Below are positions 24,477 through 34,279 of a stretch of 64,000 nt of DNA, in pieces. The stretch is from Desulfobacteraceae bacterium. GTDB taxonomy: Bacteria > Desulfobacterota > Desulfobacteria > Desulfobacterales > JAABSP01. The position numbers were made by a program, and so were the translations under genes. Numbering within the stretch: position 1 is the first letter of the stretch; every line of letters starts with the position of its first letter. The stretch covers positions 1 through 64,000 of the forward strand of contig JAABSP010000023.1 in assembly GCA_011390345.1 (NCBI GenBank). Direction: 5' to 3'. The notes beneath the pieces were generated by a model. It was not told where the DNA came from. It searched no databases and was given only the letters and a program-made list of their open reading frames with translations.

Positions 24477-27400
24477 ATGCATAAAATCTTAAAAATCATA
24501 CTGATCACCTTCGGAATCTTCATCGGCCTCATCCTGATCGCCCTGATCGGGGTTCGCATCTATATCGGAACCGATGCCGGAGAGCGCTTTGTCCGTTCCA
24601 AGATCAACAATACTCTTCAGGGAGAGCTTCAATGGGAGGAGATGGATCTTTCCCTTCTGGCGGGTCGCATCGAATTGAAAGATGTCCTTCTGACCGGTCC
24701 GGAAGGAGCGGAGATCGCGGGCTTCGACCGCCTCTTTCTGGATCTCTCTTTGGGGGCTCTTTTCGGAGGAGACCTGGTGGTCGAGTCCGTGATTCTGGAA
24801 AAGCCTTGGGCTCATCTGAAAGTGGATGAAGATGGGAATCTCAATCTGCAGGAGGCCCTGCCGGAGCCGGGTCCGGAAGCGCCGCCCCAAGAGGAAGAGA
24901 AGAAGAAGGGGGGGCAGGGGAACATCATCATCAAGGAGGCCCGGATCATCGATGGCCGGTTTCAATATGAGGATGCGCAAACCCATATGGAGGCCCGGCT
25001 CGATGGCATCGGACTGATCGCAGACTTTGATCTGGGTCAGAAATCGGGGAAGATCCGTGCAGATATCGAGAAGGGCCGCTTTGAAAGCCCGGAGATAGAG
25101 ACCGATCTGGAAAGGTTCACTACAGAGGGAACCATCCGGGATGGACTTCTCAATCCCCTGCTTCTAAGCATCAAAACCAGTCCGATGAATCTCGATCTCA
25201 CCGGAACCGTGGCGCAGGTCTTTTCCCCGGACCCGCAACTGGACATAGATCTCGATCTTGCCCTTTCGCTGCCCGAGATCCAAAGGCTTTTGACCCTGGA
25301 ACCGGAACTGACCGGCGATGTGACGGTCGATCTGCAGGCCGCAGGAAGTGCATCCAGTCCCGAGGCAACCATAAAGCTGGTCTATGGCGGCGGAGACCTG
25401 GCCGATGTTTCGGTTGATGAAGTTCTCTTCACCGCAGCCTTGAAAGACCGGGCCCTGGATATCGAAACTCTTTCAGTGGATTCGGAGGCACTAACACTTT
25501 CCGCGGACGGAAGGGCCGATCTGGCCGGCGTTTTCACCCAAGGCTTTCTCTCTCCTCCCACGGATCTCAACGCGCTCTCCTACCGGCTCCGGTTGGAAAA
25601 TGCACAGGCCGATCTTTCAAAGATTCCCGCGGGGCCGGAGAAGATGACCGGAACTGTCCGTGCCACCCTGAACATTTCCGGAGAAGGGATCAGACCCGAG
25701 GGGATGAATACCGAGCTGCAGCTCTCGGTATCGGGGCAGGGAATTGCTGTGGGTGATTTCAAAAGCCCGGTGGGGCTCGATCTCGATGCCGAAGCCGCGG
25801 TCAATGAAGGGGTTGCCGAGATTTTAAAGCTCGATGCCAGGGCCGGTGATGTCAGACTCTCCGCATACGGGGACATGGATCTTTCCTCCGAAGAGATCAA
25901 AGCCTTCCTGGAGCTGAATGCGCCGCAGCTCGGAGAGACCCTTGCCGCATTGGGCGTTGAAGGGATCACCGGAGACACGGCGTTTCAGGCCGACATCGAA
26001 GGAACCGCCAAGCAGCCGGCCTTTGACATGCGTCTTTCCGGGGACAGTCTCGGCTATGGCGACTATACGATCGGAGATGTGCGGCTCAACGCATGGCTCT
26101 CTCCTGAGGGGCGGCTCACCATCAATCGGCTTTCGCTTCAAAATCAGGGATCGAGCATTACCGGAGAGGGAAAGATCGACCTTTTCGGCAAGGATTTCAA
26201 GATCAAGGAGAGGGTTCCGGTCGATTTTACCGCTACCCTCACGGATATCCAGCCCGGGGACTTTCTGCAAAAAGATATGGCAAAAGGGACATTGAACGGA
26301 AGCATCACCATTTTCGGGACAATGAAGGATCTGGAGGCACAGCTTCTTTTGAACGGGGAGGAACTCTCATTTCAGGAGACCCGCGTCGGCGATCTGACAC
26401 TCGATGCCGCTCTCATCGACGATACCCTGCACCTCAATGATCTTTCGGTGGAAAACCGCAATTCCGAACTGGCTGCATCCGGCACGGTGGGGGTCTTCAA
26501 GCCCGGAACCCGGGAGCTTTTGGAAAATCCGACCTTTGATATCGAAGTGAAATCCGATGAAATCCGGCTTTCCGATTTCAATCCAAAGGCTTTTGGTTCT
26601 CTATCCCTTGATGCGGATCTGACCGGCAGCACCAAAAATCCGGTTTTCGATCTTTCCCTCCAAGGAGAGAGCCTGAAATGGGATACCTACACCATCGGAA
26701 ATCTCAATATCGCGGCAGAACTGGCGGAGAGCGGGCTCTTGAGGATTTCCGATCTCAACCTCACGAACCAGGGCTCTCAAATTCAGGGGCAGGGGACTCT
26801 TCAGCCCTTTGATCCGGCTATTCCCATCGATTTCACCGCGCAGCTCAACAATGTGGAGGCGACTGATTTTCTCCAAAAGGAGATCGCCAGAGGCACATTG
26901 AACGGAACCCTGACTGCGGGCGGCAGCGTCAAAGTGCCCCGGGTTCAACTCGATCTGGAGGGGAAAAACCTCGCCGCGCAGGGATACCGGCTGGGAAACC
27001 TCGATACGCAGCTCACCCTGATCGACGGGAAGCTCGACATCGCCAATCTGACTGTCAAGAATCGGGATTCGGCTTTAAACATTACCGGAACCGCGCAGAT
27101 TCTGGACCCCCAGACCCTGGAACCGCTGGATGCGCCAAAGCTCGACTTCGACATCGATTCCAAAGGGATCTATCTGCAGGATTTTACGGATCAGTTCAAG
27201 GGAAGGTTTGTCCTGGATGCCGCACTGAAGGGAACCCCGAAAAAGCCCCAAGGAAAGATCGAACTCCGGGGAAACGACATCGACCTTGGGGTTCAATCTC
27301 TGGAATCTGTGACGCTTATGGCCGATCTTAATGGTCAGCGGGTCCGCTTCGAGCCCCTGCGGATAACCATTGCAGAGAATGAGACCATCACCGGCACCGG

Positions 27401-29345
27401 CTGGTATTCTATCGACAGGGGCGCATATGAAATCGAGCTTCACTCCGACCCGATTCCCCTGGAGCATATCGAAAAGATCGAGGAGATGGGATTTGCCAGC
27501 GGGATTTTTCAGATCGATCTTTCAGGAGAAGGAACAGTTGAATCGCCGACCCTGTCCGGAAACATCACCGCAAAGGACCTGCGGTTCAAAGGAAAGCCCT
27601 TGGACGATATCCGGCTTCAGGTGAATGTGGCCGATAACCTTGCCAAAGTCAATGGCCGGCTCAATTTCGGCATCGATGGGACCTATAACCTGGAAACCAA
27701 GGCGTTCAATGCATCGGCATCCTTTGACAAGACCGCGCTCGATCCCTACTTCGAGATCGCGGACCGGCCCGAGCTTTCCGGAAACCTCACCGGAACGGTT
27801 CAGGCCCAGGGAAATGCAAACAATGTCGAGGGGATTCAGGCCAATGCCGATTTTTCAAACCTTGACCTCAATTTCGAAGATACCGATCTGATCTCGGCAA
27901 GAGATCTCCGGTTTACCTTTGAAAACGGGGTTCTGGAGATCCCGGAGAATCGATTGCGCCTGCTGGAAGAGGGGAATCTGGTCATCGGGGGGCAGGTAGA
28001 TACCAGAGGGCCCCTCTCACTTTCCATCAATGGCGATATTCCGGCCCATGTCGCGGTCGCATTCTCGGACGCGGTCCCGGAACTCTCGGGCGGACTCTCT
28101 CTTTCCGCATCGATCCGCGGAACCATGAAACAGCCGGACATTCAGGCCGATCTCCATCTCAACGACCTGGGCATGGCGATACCGGAGATCGAGCAGCAGA
28201 TCCGAAATCTCAATGGCCGGATTCATCTTACGCCGGATGCCATTGAACTGGTCGATATCAAAGGGGAGTTCGGCACCGGCGAGTTCTCTGTCACAGGGGG
28301 GGCCGAGCTGCAGAATTTTCAGCCCGGAGCGGTGGACATCCAGTTGACGGCCGCGACCCTGCCGGTGGGAATTCCCGAGACCCTGGATCTTCTTTTCAAC
28401 ATCCAATTGAACTTCACCGGCAATCTGAACGAGACCGCAACCCTGGCCGGAGAAGTCACGCTGCTGGAGGGGCTCTACTACAAAGATATCCGGCTGAGTC
28501 CTTTGAAGATGCTCAGATCCGTGGGCAATCGATCCCGGGAGACCGAGCCCGTCAAGATCGAGCCCAAAAGAAAGGAGTCGGGCGGCGGGTCCAATCTGCT
28601 GAACCGGATCGAACTCGATATCGTCATCAAAAGCCGGCAGCCCTTTGTTGTGGACAACAATATCCTCTATATCGAGATCCGCCCCGATTTCAAGGTGACC
28701 GGGAACCTGAACCAGCCCTTGATAGACGGCAGGGCCGGCATCCCTGCCGGAACCGTCTCCTACCAGGGCCGCTCATTTGAAGTGACCCGCGGGGTGATCG
28801 ACTTCATCGATCCGTATGAGATCCGGCCCAATATCAACATCCAGGCCGTCTCCAATGTGCGGCAATGGACTATCACCATGACCATCACCGGAACCCCGGA
28901 CGCGCTCAAGGTCGATTTCGATTCCGAACCGTCCCTGGAGGACAGCGAGATCATCTCCCTGCTCGTCTTCGGCAGCACCCCGGACGAGCTGATCGAAGGG
29001 GAGGGCGGCACCAGCAAAGCTCCGGCACAGGCTGTTTCCGAGATCGTCTCCCAGACCTTGGGGGGGGATCTGAAGAAGGCCACGGGCCTCGATATTCTGG
29101 AGATGGAGGTGAATGGGGAGGGGGAGGGAACCGGGGCCGGCGGCGATACCGGGGTAAAAGTGACCCTTGGGAAGGAACTCTCCCGCAGGATGGCGGTGAA
29201 ATACTCGGTGGAATCCAGAGACGGCGAGGTGGTCCGGCGCACCAGCGCGGAGTACAAACTCCTGGAGAACCTGCTCATCAACGCATTCCAGGACAGCAAG
29301 GGCAACATCGGCGGCGAGCTGCAGTTCCGGCTGGAATTCCGCTGA
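24477..29345 (+). CDS. tamB: TamB-like translocation and assembly module/AsmA-like lipid-transport protein
   Basis: A protein of 1622 residues anchored by one N-terminal helix (residues 4-28) and then almost all beta strands, with internally similar AsmA/DUF490 blocks (for example two SLxYGDYTIGDVRLN-like segments). The C-terminal TamB domain is clear: LIDGRAGIPAGTVSYQGRSF and DSEPSLEDSEIISLLVFG. TamB bridges inner and outer membranes and works with an Omp85 partner, with roles in protein assembly and phospholipid transport. ATG 24477 is preferred over TTG 24456, which gives no better ribosome site. The Omp85 gene follows after 41 nt. The 208-bp upstream gap, shared with the divergent cohesin gene, is AT-rich and probably holds both promoters. 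Confidence 0.9.
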   Translation: MHKILKIILITFGIFIGLILIALIGVRIYIGTDAGERFVRSKINNTLQGELQWEEMDLSLLAGRIELKDVLLTGPEGAEIAGFDRLFLDLSLGALFGGDLVVESVILEKPWAHLKVDEDGNLNLQEALPEPGPEAPPQEEEKKKGGQGNIIIKEARIIDGRFQYEDAQTHMEARLDGIGLIADFDLGQKSGKIRADIEKGRFESPEIETDLERFTTEGTIRDGLLNPLLLSIKTSPMNLDLTGTVAQVFSPDPQLDIDLDLALSLPEIQRLLTLEPELTGDVTVDLQAAGSASSPEATIKLVYGGGDLADVSVDEVLFTAALKDRALDIETLSVDSEALTLSADGRADLAGVFTQGFLSPPTDLNALSYRLRLENAQADLSKIPAGPEKMTGTVRATLNISGEGIRPEGMNTELQLSVSGQGIAVGDFKSPVGLDLDAEAAVNEGVAEILKLDARAGDVRLSAYGDMDLSSEEIKAFLELNAPQLGETLAALGVEGITGDTAFQADIEGTAKQPAFDMRLSGDSLGYGDYTIGDVRLNAWLSPEGRLTINRLSLQNQGSSITGEGKIDLFGKDFKIKERVPVDFTATLTDIQPGDFLQKDMAKGTLNGSITIFGTMKDLEAQLLLNGEELSFQETRVGDLTLDAALIDDTLHLNDLSVENRNSELAASGTVGVFKPGTRELLENPTFDIEVKSDEIRLSDFNPKAFGSLSLDADLTGSTKNPVFDLSLQGESLKWDTYTIGNLNIAAELAESGLLRISDLNLTNQGSQIQGQGTLQPFDPAIPIDFTAQLNNVEATDFLQKEIARGTLNGTLTAGGSVKVPRVQLDLEGKNLAAQGYRLGNLDTQLTLIDGKLDIANLTVKNRDSALNITGTAQILDPQTLEPLDAPKLDFDIDSKGIYLQDFTDQFKGRFVLDAALKGTPKKPQGKIELRGNDIDLGVQSLESVTLMADLNGQRVRFEPLRITIAENETITGTGWYSIDRGAYEIELHSDPIPLEHIEKIEEMGFASGIFQIDLSGEGTVESPTLSGNITAKDLRFKGKPLDDIRLQVNVADNLAKVNGRLNFGIDGTYNLETKAFNASASFDKTALDPYFEIADRPELSGNLTGTVQAQGNANNVEGIQANADFSNLDLNFEDTDLISARDLRFTFENGVLEIPENRLRLLEEGNLVIGGQVDTRGPLSLSINGDIPAHVAVAFSDAVPELSGGLSLSASIRGTMKQPDIQADLHLNDLGMAIPEIEQQIRNLNGRIHLTPDAIELVDIKGEFGTGEFSVTGGAELQNFQPGAVDIQLTAATLPVGIPETLDLLFNIQLNFTGNLNETATLAGEVTLLEGLYYKDIRLSPLKMLRSVGNRSRETEPVKIEPKRKESGGGSNLLNRIELDIVIKSRQPFVVDNNILYIEIRPDFKVTGNLNQPLIDGRAGIPAGTVSYQGRSFEVTRGVIDFIDPYEIRPNINIQAVSNVRQWTITMTITGTPDALKVDFDSEPSLEDSEIISLLVFGSTPDELIEGEGGTSKAPAQAVSEIVSQTLGGDLKKATGLDILEMEVNGEGEGTGAGGDTGVKVTLGKELSRRMAVKYSVESRDGEVVRRTSAEYKLLENLLINAFQDSKGNIGGELQFRLEFR

Positions 29346-29386
29346 GACAGGGACAAGAGCAAACAATGCAAAAGGGAAGGGGATCC

Positions 29387-32314
29387 ATGCGCAGATTGAA
29401 GATGGGGATCGGGATCGGATGGCTGCTGCTGGCAATAGGGGTTTTGCCGGTTTTTGCCCAGAATACCGCGCCGGAAGCCGTTCCGGTATCGTTTGACGCG
29501 GCCCCAGGGACCGGGCCGGCGCCAATTGTCAGGGAGATCATCATCCATATCGAAGATCTCGCGCCCAAAGAAGATCCAAAGCGGGTCTATAACATCGCGC
29601 GGGATCTGATCTTTCTGGAGGAGGGAGAGCCCTTTTCCCCGGAAAAGCTTCAGGAGACCATCGATGCGTTGAAACTCTGCCAGCAGTTCAAAGACATCCA
29701 TATCGATTCAAAGGATACCCCGGCCGGCATAAAGCTGATCTTCAACATGAGCCGTTTTCACCGGATCAGCAACATAACCGTGGATGGCGCATTTCCCATC
29801 CTGGATCAGGAGGTGACGAACGTGATGACCATCTACACCGGGGATGCCTTTGATGAGGAGAAGCTCGACGAGCAGAAGGAGCGGATCATCGACCTTTTCA
29901 AAGGGGAGGGATTCATCTCGCCGGAGGTAACGATCGAGACCGAAAGAGATGAAAAGAGCGGAAACTATGCGGTGCATGTGGAGATCGAAAAGGGGGAATA
30001 CTATTCGGTCGAAGATCTTACGATCAAAGGAAACGATGCCTTCAGCGACATTCGCCTCAAACTCCGGATGGATACCTGGCCCCCCTCCTTTCTCCCCTGG
30101 AGCGCAGGCCGCTTTGTGGAAAAGGATCTGGATTCGGATGTGAAGAATCTTAAGGAGTTCTACCGGGGCAAGAAATATCCGGAAGTGGAGATCGACGCTA
30201 AGGCAGAGAAGAATGAGGAGAAAAGGACCGCAGACATCACCGTCACCATTGAAGAAGGGCCAAAATATGATGTGGAGATCACCGGAAACGACGAATTCTG
30301 GGGCTTCACCCTGAACAACGATCTGGTGCTTTTCGAGGAGGGAAACCTGCACGGACGGGGGCTGCGGAAGAGCGTTACGAACATCCGGGAGCGGTATAAG
30401 GAGGCCGGCTTTCTCGATGCCGAGGTGACGGTAGCCGAAAATGAGATCGATGCCCAAGGGGAGGCTCGGGTGCGGGAAATCCGGATCGACATCGACGAGG
30501 GGACCCGTTCTGTGGTGAAAAGCCTCGATATTGCCGGAAACACCGTCTTTGACGATGAGAAGATCAAAAAGCAGATGGTGACGGAGCCGCCGAGCCTTTT
30601 CAATCCCGGGGCATTTGTCCCCGAGGAGTTCGAAAAGGACAAACAGGCGATCCAGACCCTCTATTACCAGGACGGATACCGGAATGCCGAAGTGAAATCG
30701 GATCTGACCTGGAACGAAGCTCATACCGAAGTGGTCATAGATCTTCGGATCGAAGAGGGAATTCAGACCACGGTTTCCGATCTGACCATCACCGGCAATA
30801 CGGTGATCTCCGATGCGGATGCCCGGGAGATGATCGAGCTGAAGCCGGGGGAACCCTTCCGGGAGTATATGATGGAGAGCGACAAGAACACCCTGGCCAC
30901 GGCCATCTCCCCCCACGGCTATCCCCATGTGACTGTAACCAGAGATTATACCATCACAGATGACGGAAAGAACGTATCGGTCTCCTATGATATCGATGAG
31001 GGGAACTTTGTGGAGATGGGCGATTTCTATGTGGTGGGCAACTTCCGGACCAAAAGGAAGATCATCCTGCGGGACCTGCTGGTGGTTCCCGGCGAGCCCT
31101 TTTCCGTGCAGGAGCTGTTAAAAGCCCAGCAGAAGATCCGGAACCTCGACATCTTCGACCAGGTGCGCTTCAAGAGCATGGGTCTTCAGGAGAAGGAGGA
31201 TACGGTCAACCTCTTTGTGGAGGTGGAGGAGAAGAAGCCCTATGTCATCCAGTTCGGCCTCGGCTATGACACCGGCAGAAATCTCTATGCCAGTACCCGG
31301 GCCAAAAATCGAAATCTGCTGGGCCTTGATCTTAGGACCTGGCTGGAGGCCGAGGTCAGCCAGATCAGTACCCGGGCCAAAAATCGAAATCTGCTGGGCC
31401 TTGATCTTAGGACCTGGCTGGAGGCCGAGGTCAGCCAGATCGGGTACCGGGCCGACTATGGGCTGCAGGAGCCGAGGTTGATGGGATCGGAGATCGGCGC
31501 CACGTTCGGCCTCTTTGCGGAGCGCCGGGACGAGTTCAACCAGGAGTTCGAGGTAGAGAGCTTCGGCAGTTCCCTCCTGTTCGACAGACCCATCACCGAA
31601 AAGCTCCATGCAAATCTCGGGTTCCGGTATGAGCATCGGGAGCAGTTCCGGGATGACAGGCCGGACATCATCGAAGAGGGAGACATCCTTTATACCGTTG
31701 ACGAATTCGAGCCCCGGCAGATCTTCGTCACCTCCCCAAGCCTCACCTATGATACCCGGGACTCTTTCGTCGATCCGACCAAAGGAACCTTTACCTCGGT
31801 CTATGCCGACATCTCCATGGGAATGGAGAATTCCCTTGACAACTTCGTGAAATACGGATTTGATGCCCGATGGTACTATTCACCTGCCCAATGGCTCACC
31901 TTTGCGCTGCGGGGGCAGGCCGGCCACATCGAACCCTACGGCTCCATCGACAAGGTGGCCGATGACCAGCTCTTCTTCCTGGGAGGGATCTCCGACATTC
32001 GGGGATTTGATGAGAATCTGCTGAGAAGGGATGGGGAGGGCGATCCGGCGGGCGGCATGGATGCGGTCATGGGCACGGTGGAAGCCCGGATCGACATCGG
32101 CGGCAACTTCGAGCTGACGACCTTCTATGACATAGGAACCGTGTCCGATACCTTCAGCGATACCGCATCCGAAGAGTACCGCCATACGGCCGGCGCGGGG
32201 CTGCGGTATATGACGCCCATCGGGCCCATTGGGTTTCTCTACGGGGTGAAGCTGGACCGTCAGGAGGAAGAGGATTTTGGGCGGTTTCATTTTTCGGTGG
32301 GGTATACGTTTTAG
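29387..32314 (+). CDS. Omp85-family outer-membrane protein with about seven POTRA domains (BamA/TamA type)
   Basis: A 975-residue protein with a signal peptide (1-25, ending VFA). About seven POTRA modules follow, recognised by repeated openings such as ISNITVDG, VEDLTIKGN, VKSLDIAGN, VSDLTITGN and MGDFYVVGN. A C-terminal Bac_surface_Ag barrel ends HFSVGYTF. TamA normally has three POTRAs and BamA five. Pairing with tamB suggests a TamA role, while the length is closer to BamA. ATG 29387 has AAGGGG 5 nt upstream. A perfect 75-bp in-frame duplication lies at the start of the barrel (31292-31441) and would add one extra 25-residue segment there. Confidence 0.88.
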   Translation: MRRLKMGIGIGWLLLAIGVLPVFAQNTAPEAVPVSFDAAPGTGPAPIVREIIIHIEDLAPKEDPKRVYNIARDLIFLEEGEPFSPEKLQETIDALKLCQQFKDIHIDSKDTPAGIKLIFNMSRFHRISNITVDGAFPILDQEVTNVMTIYTGDAFDEEKLDEQKERIIDLFKGEGFISPEVTIETERDEKSGNYAVHVEIEKGEYYSVEDLTIKGNDAFSDIRLKLRMDTWPPSFLPWSAGRFVEKDLDSDVKNLKEFYRGKKYPEVEIDAKAEKNEEKRTADITVTIEEGPKYDVEITGNDEFWGFTLNNDLVLFEEGNLHGRGLRKSVTNIRERYKEAGFLDAEVTVAENEIDAQGEARVREIRIDIDEGTRSVVKSLDIAGNTVFDDEKIKKQMVTEPPSLFNPGAFVPEEFEKDKQAIQTLYYQDGYRNAEVKSDLTWNEAHTEVVIDLRIEEGIQTTVSDLTITGNTVISDADAREMIELKPGEPFREYMMESDKNTLATAISPHGYPHVTVTRDYTITDDGKNVSVSYDIDEGNFVEMGDFYVVGNFRTKRKIILRDLLVVPGEPFSVQELLKAQQKIRNLDIFDQVRFKSMGLQEKEDTVNLFVEVEEKKPYVIQFGLGYDTGRNLYASTRAKNRNLLGLDLRTWLEAEVSQISTRAKNRNLLGLDLRTWLEAEVSQIGYRADYGLQEPRLMGSEIGATFGLFAERRDEFNQEFEVESFGSSLLFDRPITEKLHANLGFRYEHREQFRDDRPDIIEEGDILYTVDEFEPRQIFVTSPSLTYDTRDSFVDPTKGTFTSVYADISMGMENSLDNFVKYGFDARWYYSPAQWLTFALRGQAGHIEPYGSIDKVADDQLFFLGGISDIRGFDENLLRRDGEGDPAGGMDAVMGTVEARIDIGGNFELTTFYDIGTVSDTFSDTASEEYRHTAGAGLRYMTPIGPIGFLYGVKLDRQEEEDFGRFHFSVGYTF
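31292..31441 (+). repeat. Perfect 75-bp tandem duplication in the Omp85 gene
   Basis: Copies at 31292-31366 and 31367-31441 are identical and in frame, duplicating 25 residues at the first barrel strands. A barrel would have to absorb an extra strand pair or bulge, so this is either recent or an assembly artefact. Confidence 0.95.
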
Positions 32315-32337
32315 GAAGTTGGAAAGAGGTCTTTTCA

Positions 32338-32975
32338 TGAAAGTCGAGGCCATAAAAACGGAGAATGGGTTTTTGATTCCGCTGACTGGGAGTTTCAAAG
32401 AGATCAAAAAAGAAAGGATACCAGTAGTGTCCGGTTAAGAATCTAATAATTTCAGTTAGATAGAAAAATTACTATCATAAAGTTTGTAAATAGAAATTCT
32501 AAGGCTCTGAAAAAGCCGAACTTTTCAAAACAGGCATCACATGAGGTCTTTAGAAAAGTGTAGAAAAGCAGGTTGAACTTCAGCCGCTTTATCAGCATGG
32601 TTAGAGCGACATTTCTGTATAAATCAATGCATAATTCTGTTATTTCTGCGTTTTCTGCTGCGCTGGCTGATGAATTGATTCACAAGCGGAACTAAATCTG
32701 TCGGACAGATTTCAAATCGATCATTCCTAAAAATGTGGATTTCAATAGCAATTAAAGCATCTTATGCATGATAAAGACAAGTTGAACCGGACACCAGTGA
32801 AAGGATACTTCTAAAATTGGAGATTCTTGATCCTGATATTGTGGAAAAAAAATCTATCTCGGAGGAAAATAAAAAGAGGGCTTTGGCTGCTGTTGGTCGT
32901 TTTTCATCAGGATACTCTGACATCTCCGTCCGGCACGATGATTTTTTTGCTAATAAGCAATCATTTTGGTGCTGA
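32338..32975 (+). pseudogene. Antitoxin-like gene split by a MITE
   Basis: The first 28 codons (MKVEAIKTENGFLIPLTG and on) match the intact gene at 35398-35634. The frame is then interrupted by the 377-bp element at 32422-32798. After the element it resumes with residues equivalent to ILLELEVLDPEI and runs to a stop at 32973-32975, ending with SDISVRHDDFFA, an antitoxin-like tail. It stops 2 nt before the PIN-like gene, so the two once formed a pair. Excising the element with one copy of the 10-bp target repeat restores the frame. Confidence 0.8.
32422..32798. mobile_element. 377-bp MITE (non-autonomous insertion) with terminal inverted repeats and 10-bp target duplication
   Basis: The left end AGTAGTGTCCGGTTAAG and the reverse complement of the right end (ACTGGTGTCCGGTTCAA) match over about 14 of 17 bases. 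The element is flanked by GAAAGGATAC on both sides (32412-32421 and 32799-32808). It holds no transposase frame. Ends of the GTGTCCGGTT type and a 9-13 bp target repeat are known from IS4-group elements, so a full-length relative elsewhere probably supplied the transposase. Confidence 0.85.
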
Positions 32976-32977
32976 AA

Positions 32978-33949
32978 ATGAGAATTCAAAAGGAATTATT
33001 ATATTTCGTAGGCCATCAAGGGTTAATGAATGATCTATATCAGGAATATAGTAAAATCATGTATGTTCCTGATTCAAATTTAGTGTTAGCGTTGATCCAA
33101 AAAGGCGCATCTGGCAAAAATTTAAGTGCTAAACACAATCACTATCTATCAGTGTCCAAAGAAAGAGTTCATCAGTGTTGGCACCTTGATAGAGAGTGGA
33201 TTCCTGTTAATCCAATACTCGCTCTTATGGAGTTAAGTAAACAACATCATAAACCGGAATATGCGAACTATTTGCGCCTACACAAAAATTTTTTTACTGA
33301 TATTTATAGCATTGATGATGTTGCGCCAGAATGGATAGCTTCAACATACATTGCAGCTATGCGAGCGTACATAAGCACGCATCCTTCCATATTGAAGACG
33401 ATTAAGAAGGTATATTCACTTATTCCCTCTTCTGAGAAACCAAGCAATAATATGATCCTTAGTTCTTGTGAAGAGCTATTTAATTGGATTTGGGCAGAAA
33501 GAGCTAATTTAACCTTGATCGGCGGCCCTTTGATGTATATTTGCGTATATGCAATCGCTGGAAGCCCAGATGCTAGAGAATTTATAAAACATTCCAAAGC
33601 ATCACGCGGAAATATCCATAAAATTGCTGAAAATGTCGCATGGGATTTCCTCTATTGGGTGATGATGGAGATTGAATACCACCGTAATGGATATCAAGAT
33701 ACTATTGTTTGTACCTCTGATCGTTCACTTGCGCAGCTACTTGCCAGCAGGATAAATAAGGGGCCTAGAAGTGAAATTGCAACAATTGAAGAAAAAACTT
33801 GTGTTGATTCGTTTGGTGATTTCTTTCCTTTTAAACTAAGTAGAATTGAAAATACTAAGCTTGAGAGAGAAATTTCTGGAAAACTAGTCGATATGTTACT
33901 TTTAATTGAAAATGTGGATAAAAATTCAATTAAATTTGGTTTCAATTAA
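32978..33949 (+). CDS. Unrecognised 323-residue protein, possibly a PIN-like nuclease
   Basis: I do not recognise a named family. Three acidic positions are spaced as in PIN-like domains: D in VPDSNLVLAL near residue 28, E in ILALMELSKQ near 83, and D in VCTSDRSLAQLL near 245. It begins 2 nt after the stop of an antitoxin-like gene (now split by a MITE), the usual position of a toxin. It is much longer than VapC (about 130 residues) and AT-rich (near 38% GC by eye), unlike the flanking Omp85 and azlC genes, suggesting transfer. Confidence 0.5.
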   Translation: MRIQKELLYFVGHQGLMNDLYQEYSKIMYVPDSNLVLALIQKGASGKNLSAKHNHYLSVSKERVHQCWHLDREWIPVNPILALMELSKQHHKPEYANYLRLHKNFFTDIYSIDDVAPEWIASTYIAAMRAYISTHPSILKTIKKVYSLIPSSEKPSNNMILSSCEELFNWIWAERANLTLIGGPLMYICVYAIAGSPDAREFIKHSKASRGNIHKIAENVAWDFLYWVMMEIEYHRNGYQDTIVCTSDRSLAQLLASRINKGPRSEIATIEEKTCVDSFGDFFPFKLSRIENTKLEREISGKLVDMLLLIENVDKNSIKFGFN

Positions 33950-33989
33950 ATTCTAATCAATTGTCCAAATACATAGGAATCAAATACAG

Positions 33990-34279
33990 CACCGACCATC
34001 ATCGACGAACCGGAACTCGGACTGCATCCCTATGCCATCGAAATTCTGGCTGAGATGATCCACACTACCGCACAGAAGACACAGATCATCGTTTCGACCC
34101 AATCCCCCGCTCTGATCGACTATTTTGAACCGGAGCATATCGTTGTCGTGAATCGAAAAAAGGGAGAATCCATTTTTGAGAGGCTCGACGCCGAAGATCT
34201 CGCTTCCTGGCTTGAGGACTATTCGTTGGGCGACCTGTGGCGGAAAGGTATTTTTTGCGGAGCATATCATCATGTCTGA
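33990..34279 (+). pseudogene. C-terminal fragment of an AAA/ABC-type ATPase (OLD/RecF-like)
   Basis: The frame encodes about 95 residues starting at Walker B (TIIDEPELGLHPYAIEILAEM), with QIIVSTQSPALIDYF and a C-terminal tail. This is the end of an AAA_21-type ATPase. The Walker A half is missing, replaced by AT-rich sequence after the PIN-like gene. It overlaps the azlC start by 8 nt, so azlC was probably once downstream of a complete ATPase gene. Confidence 0.75.
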
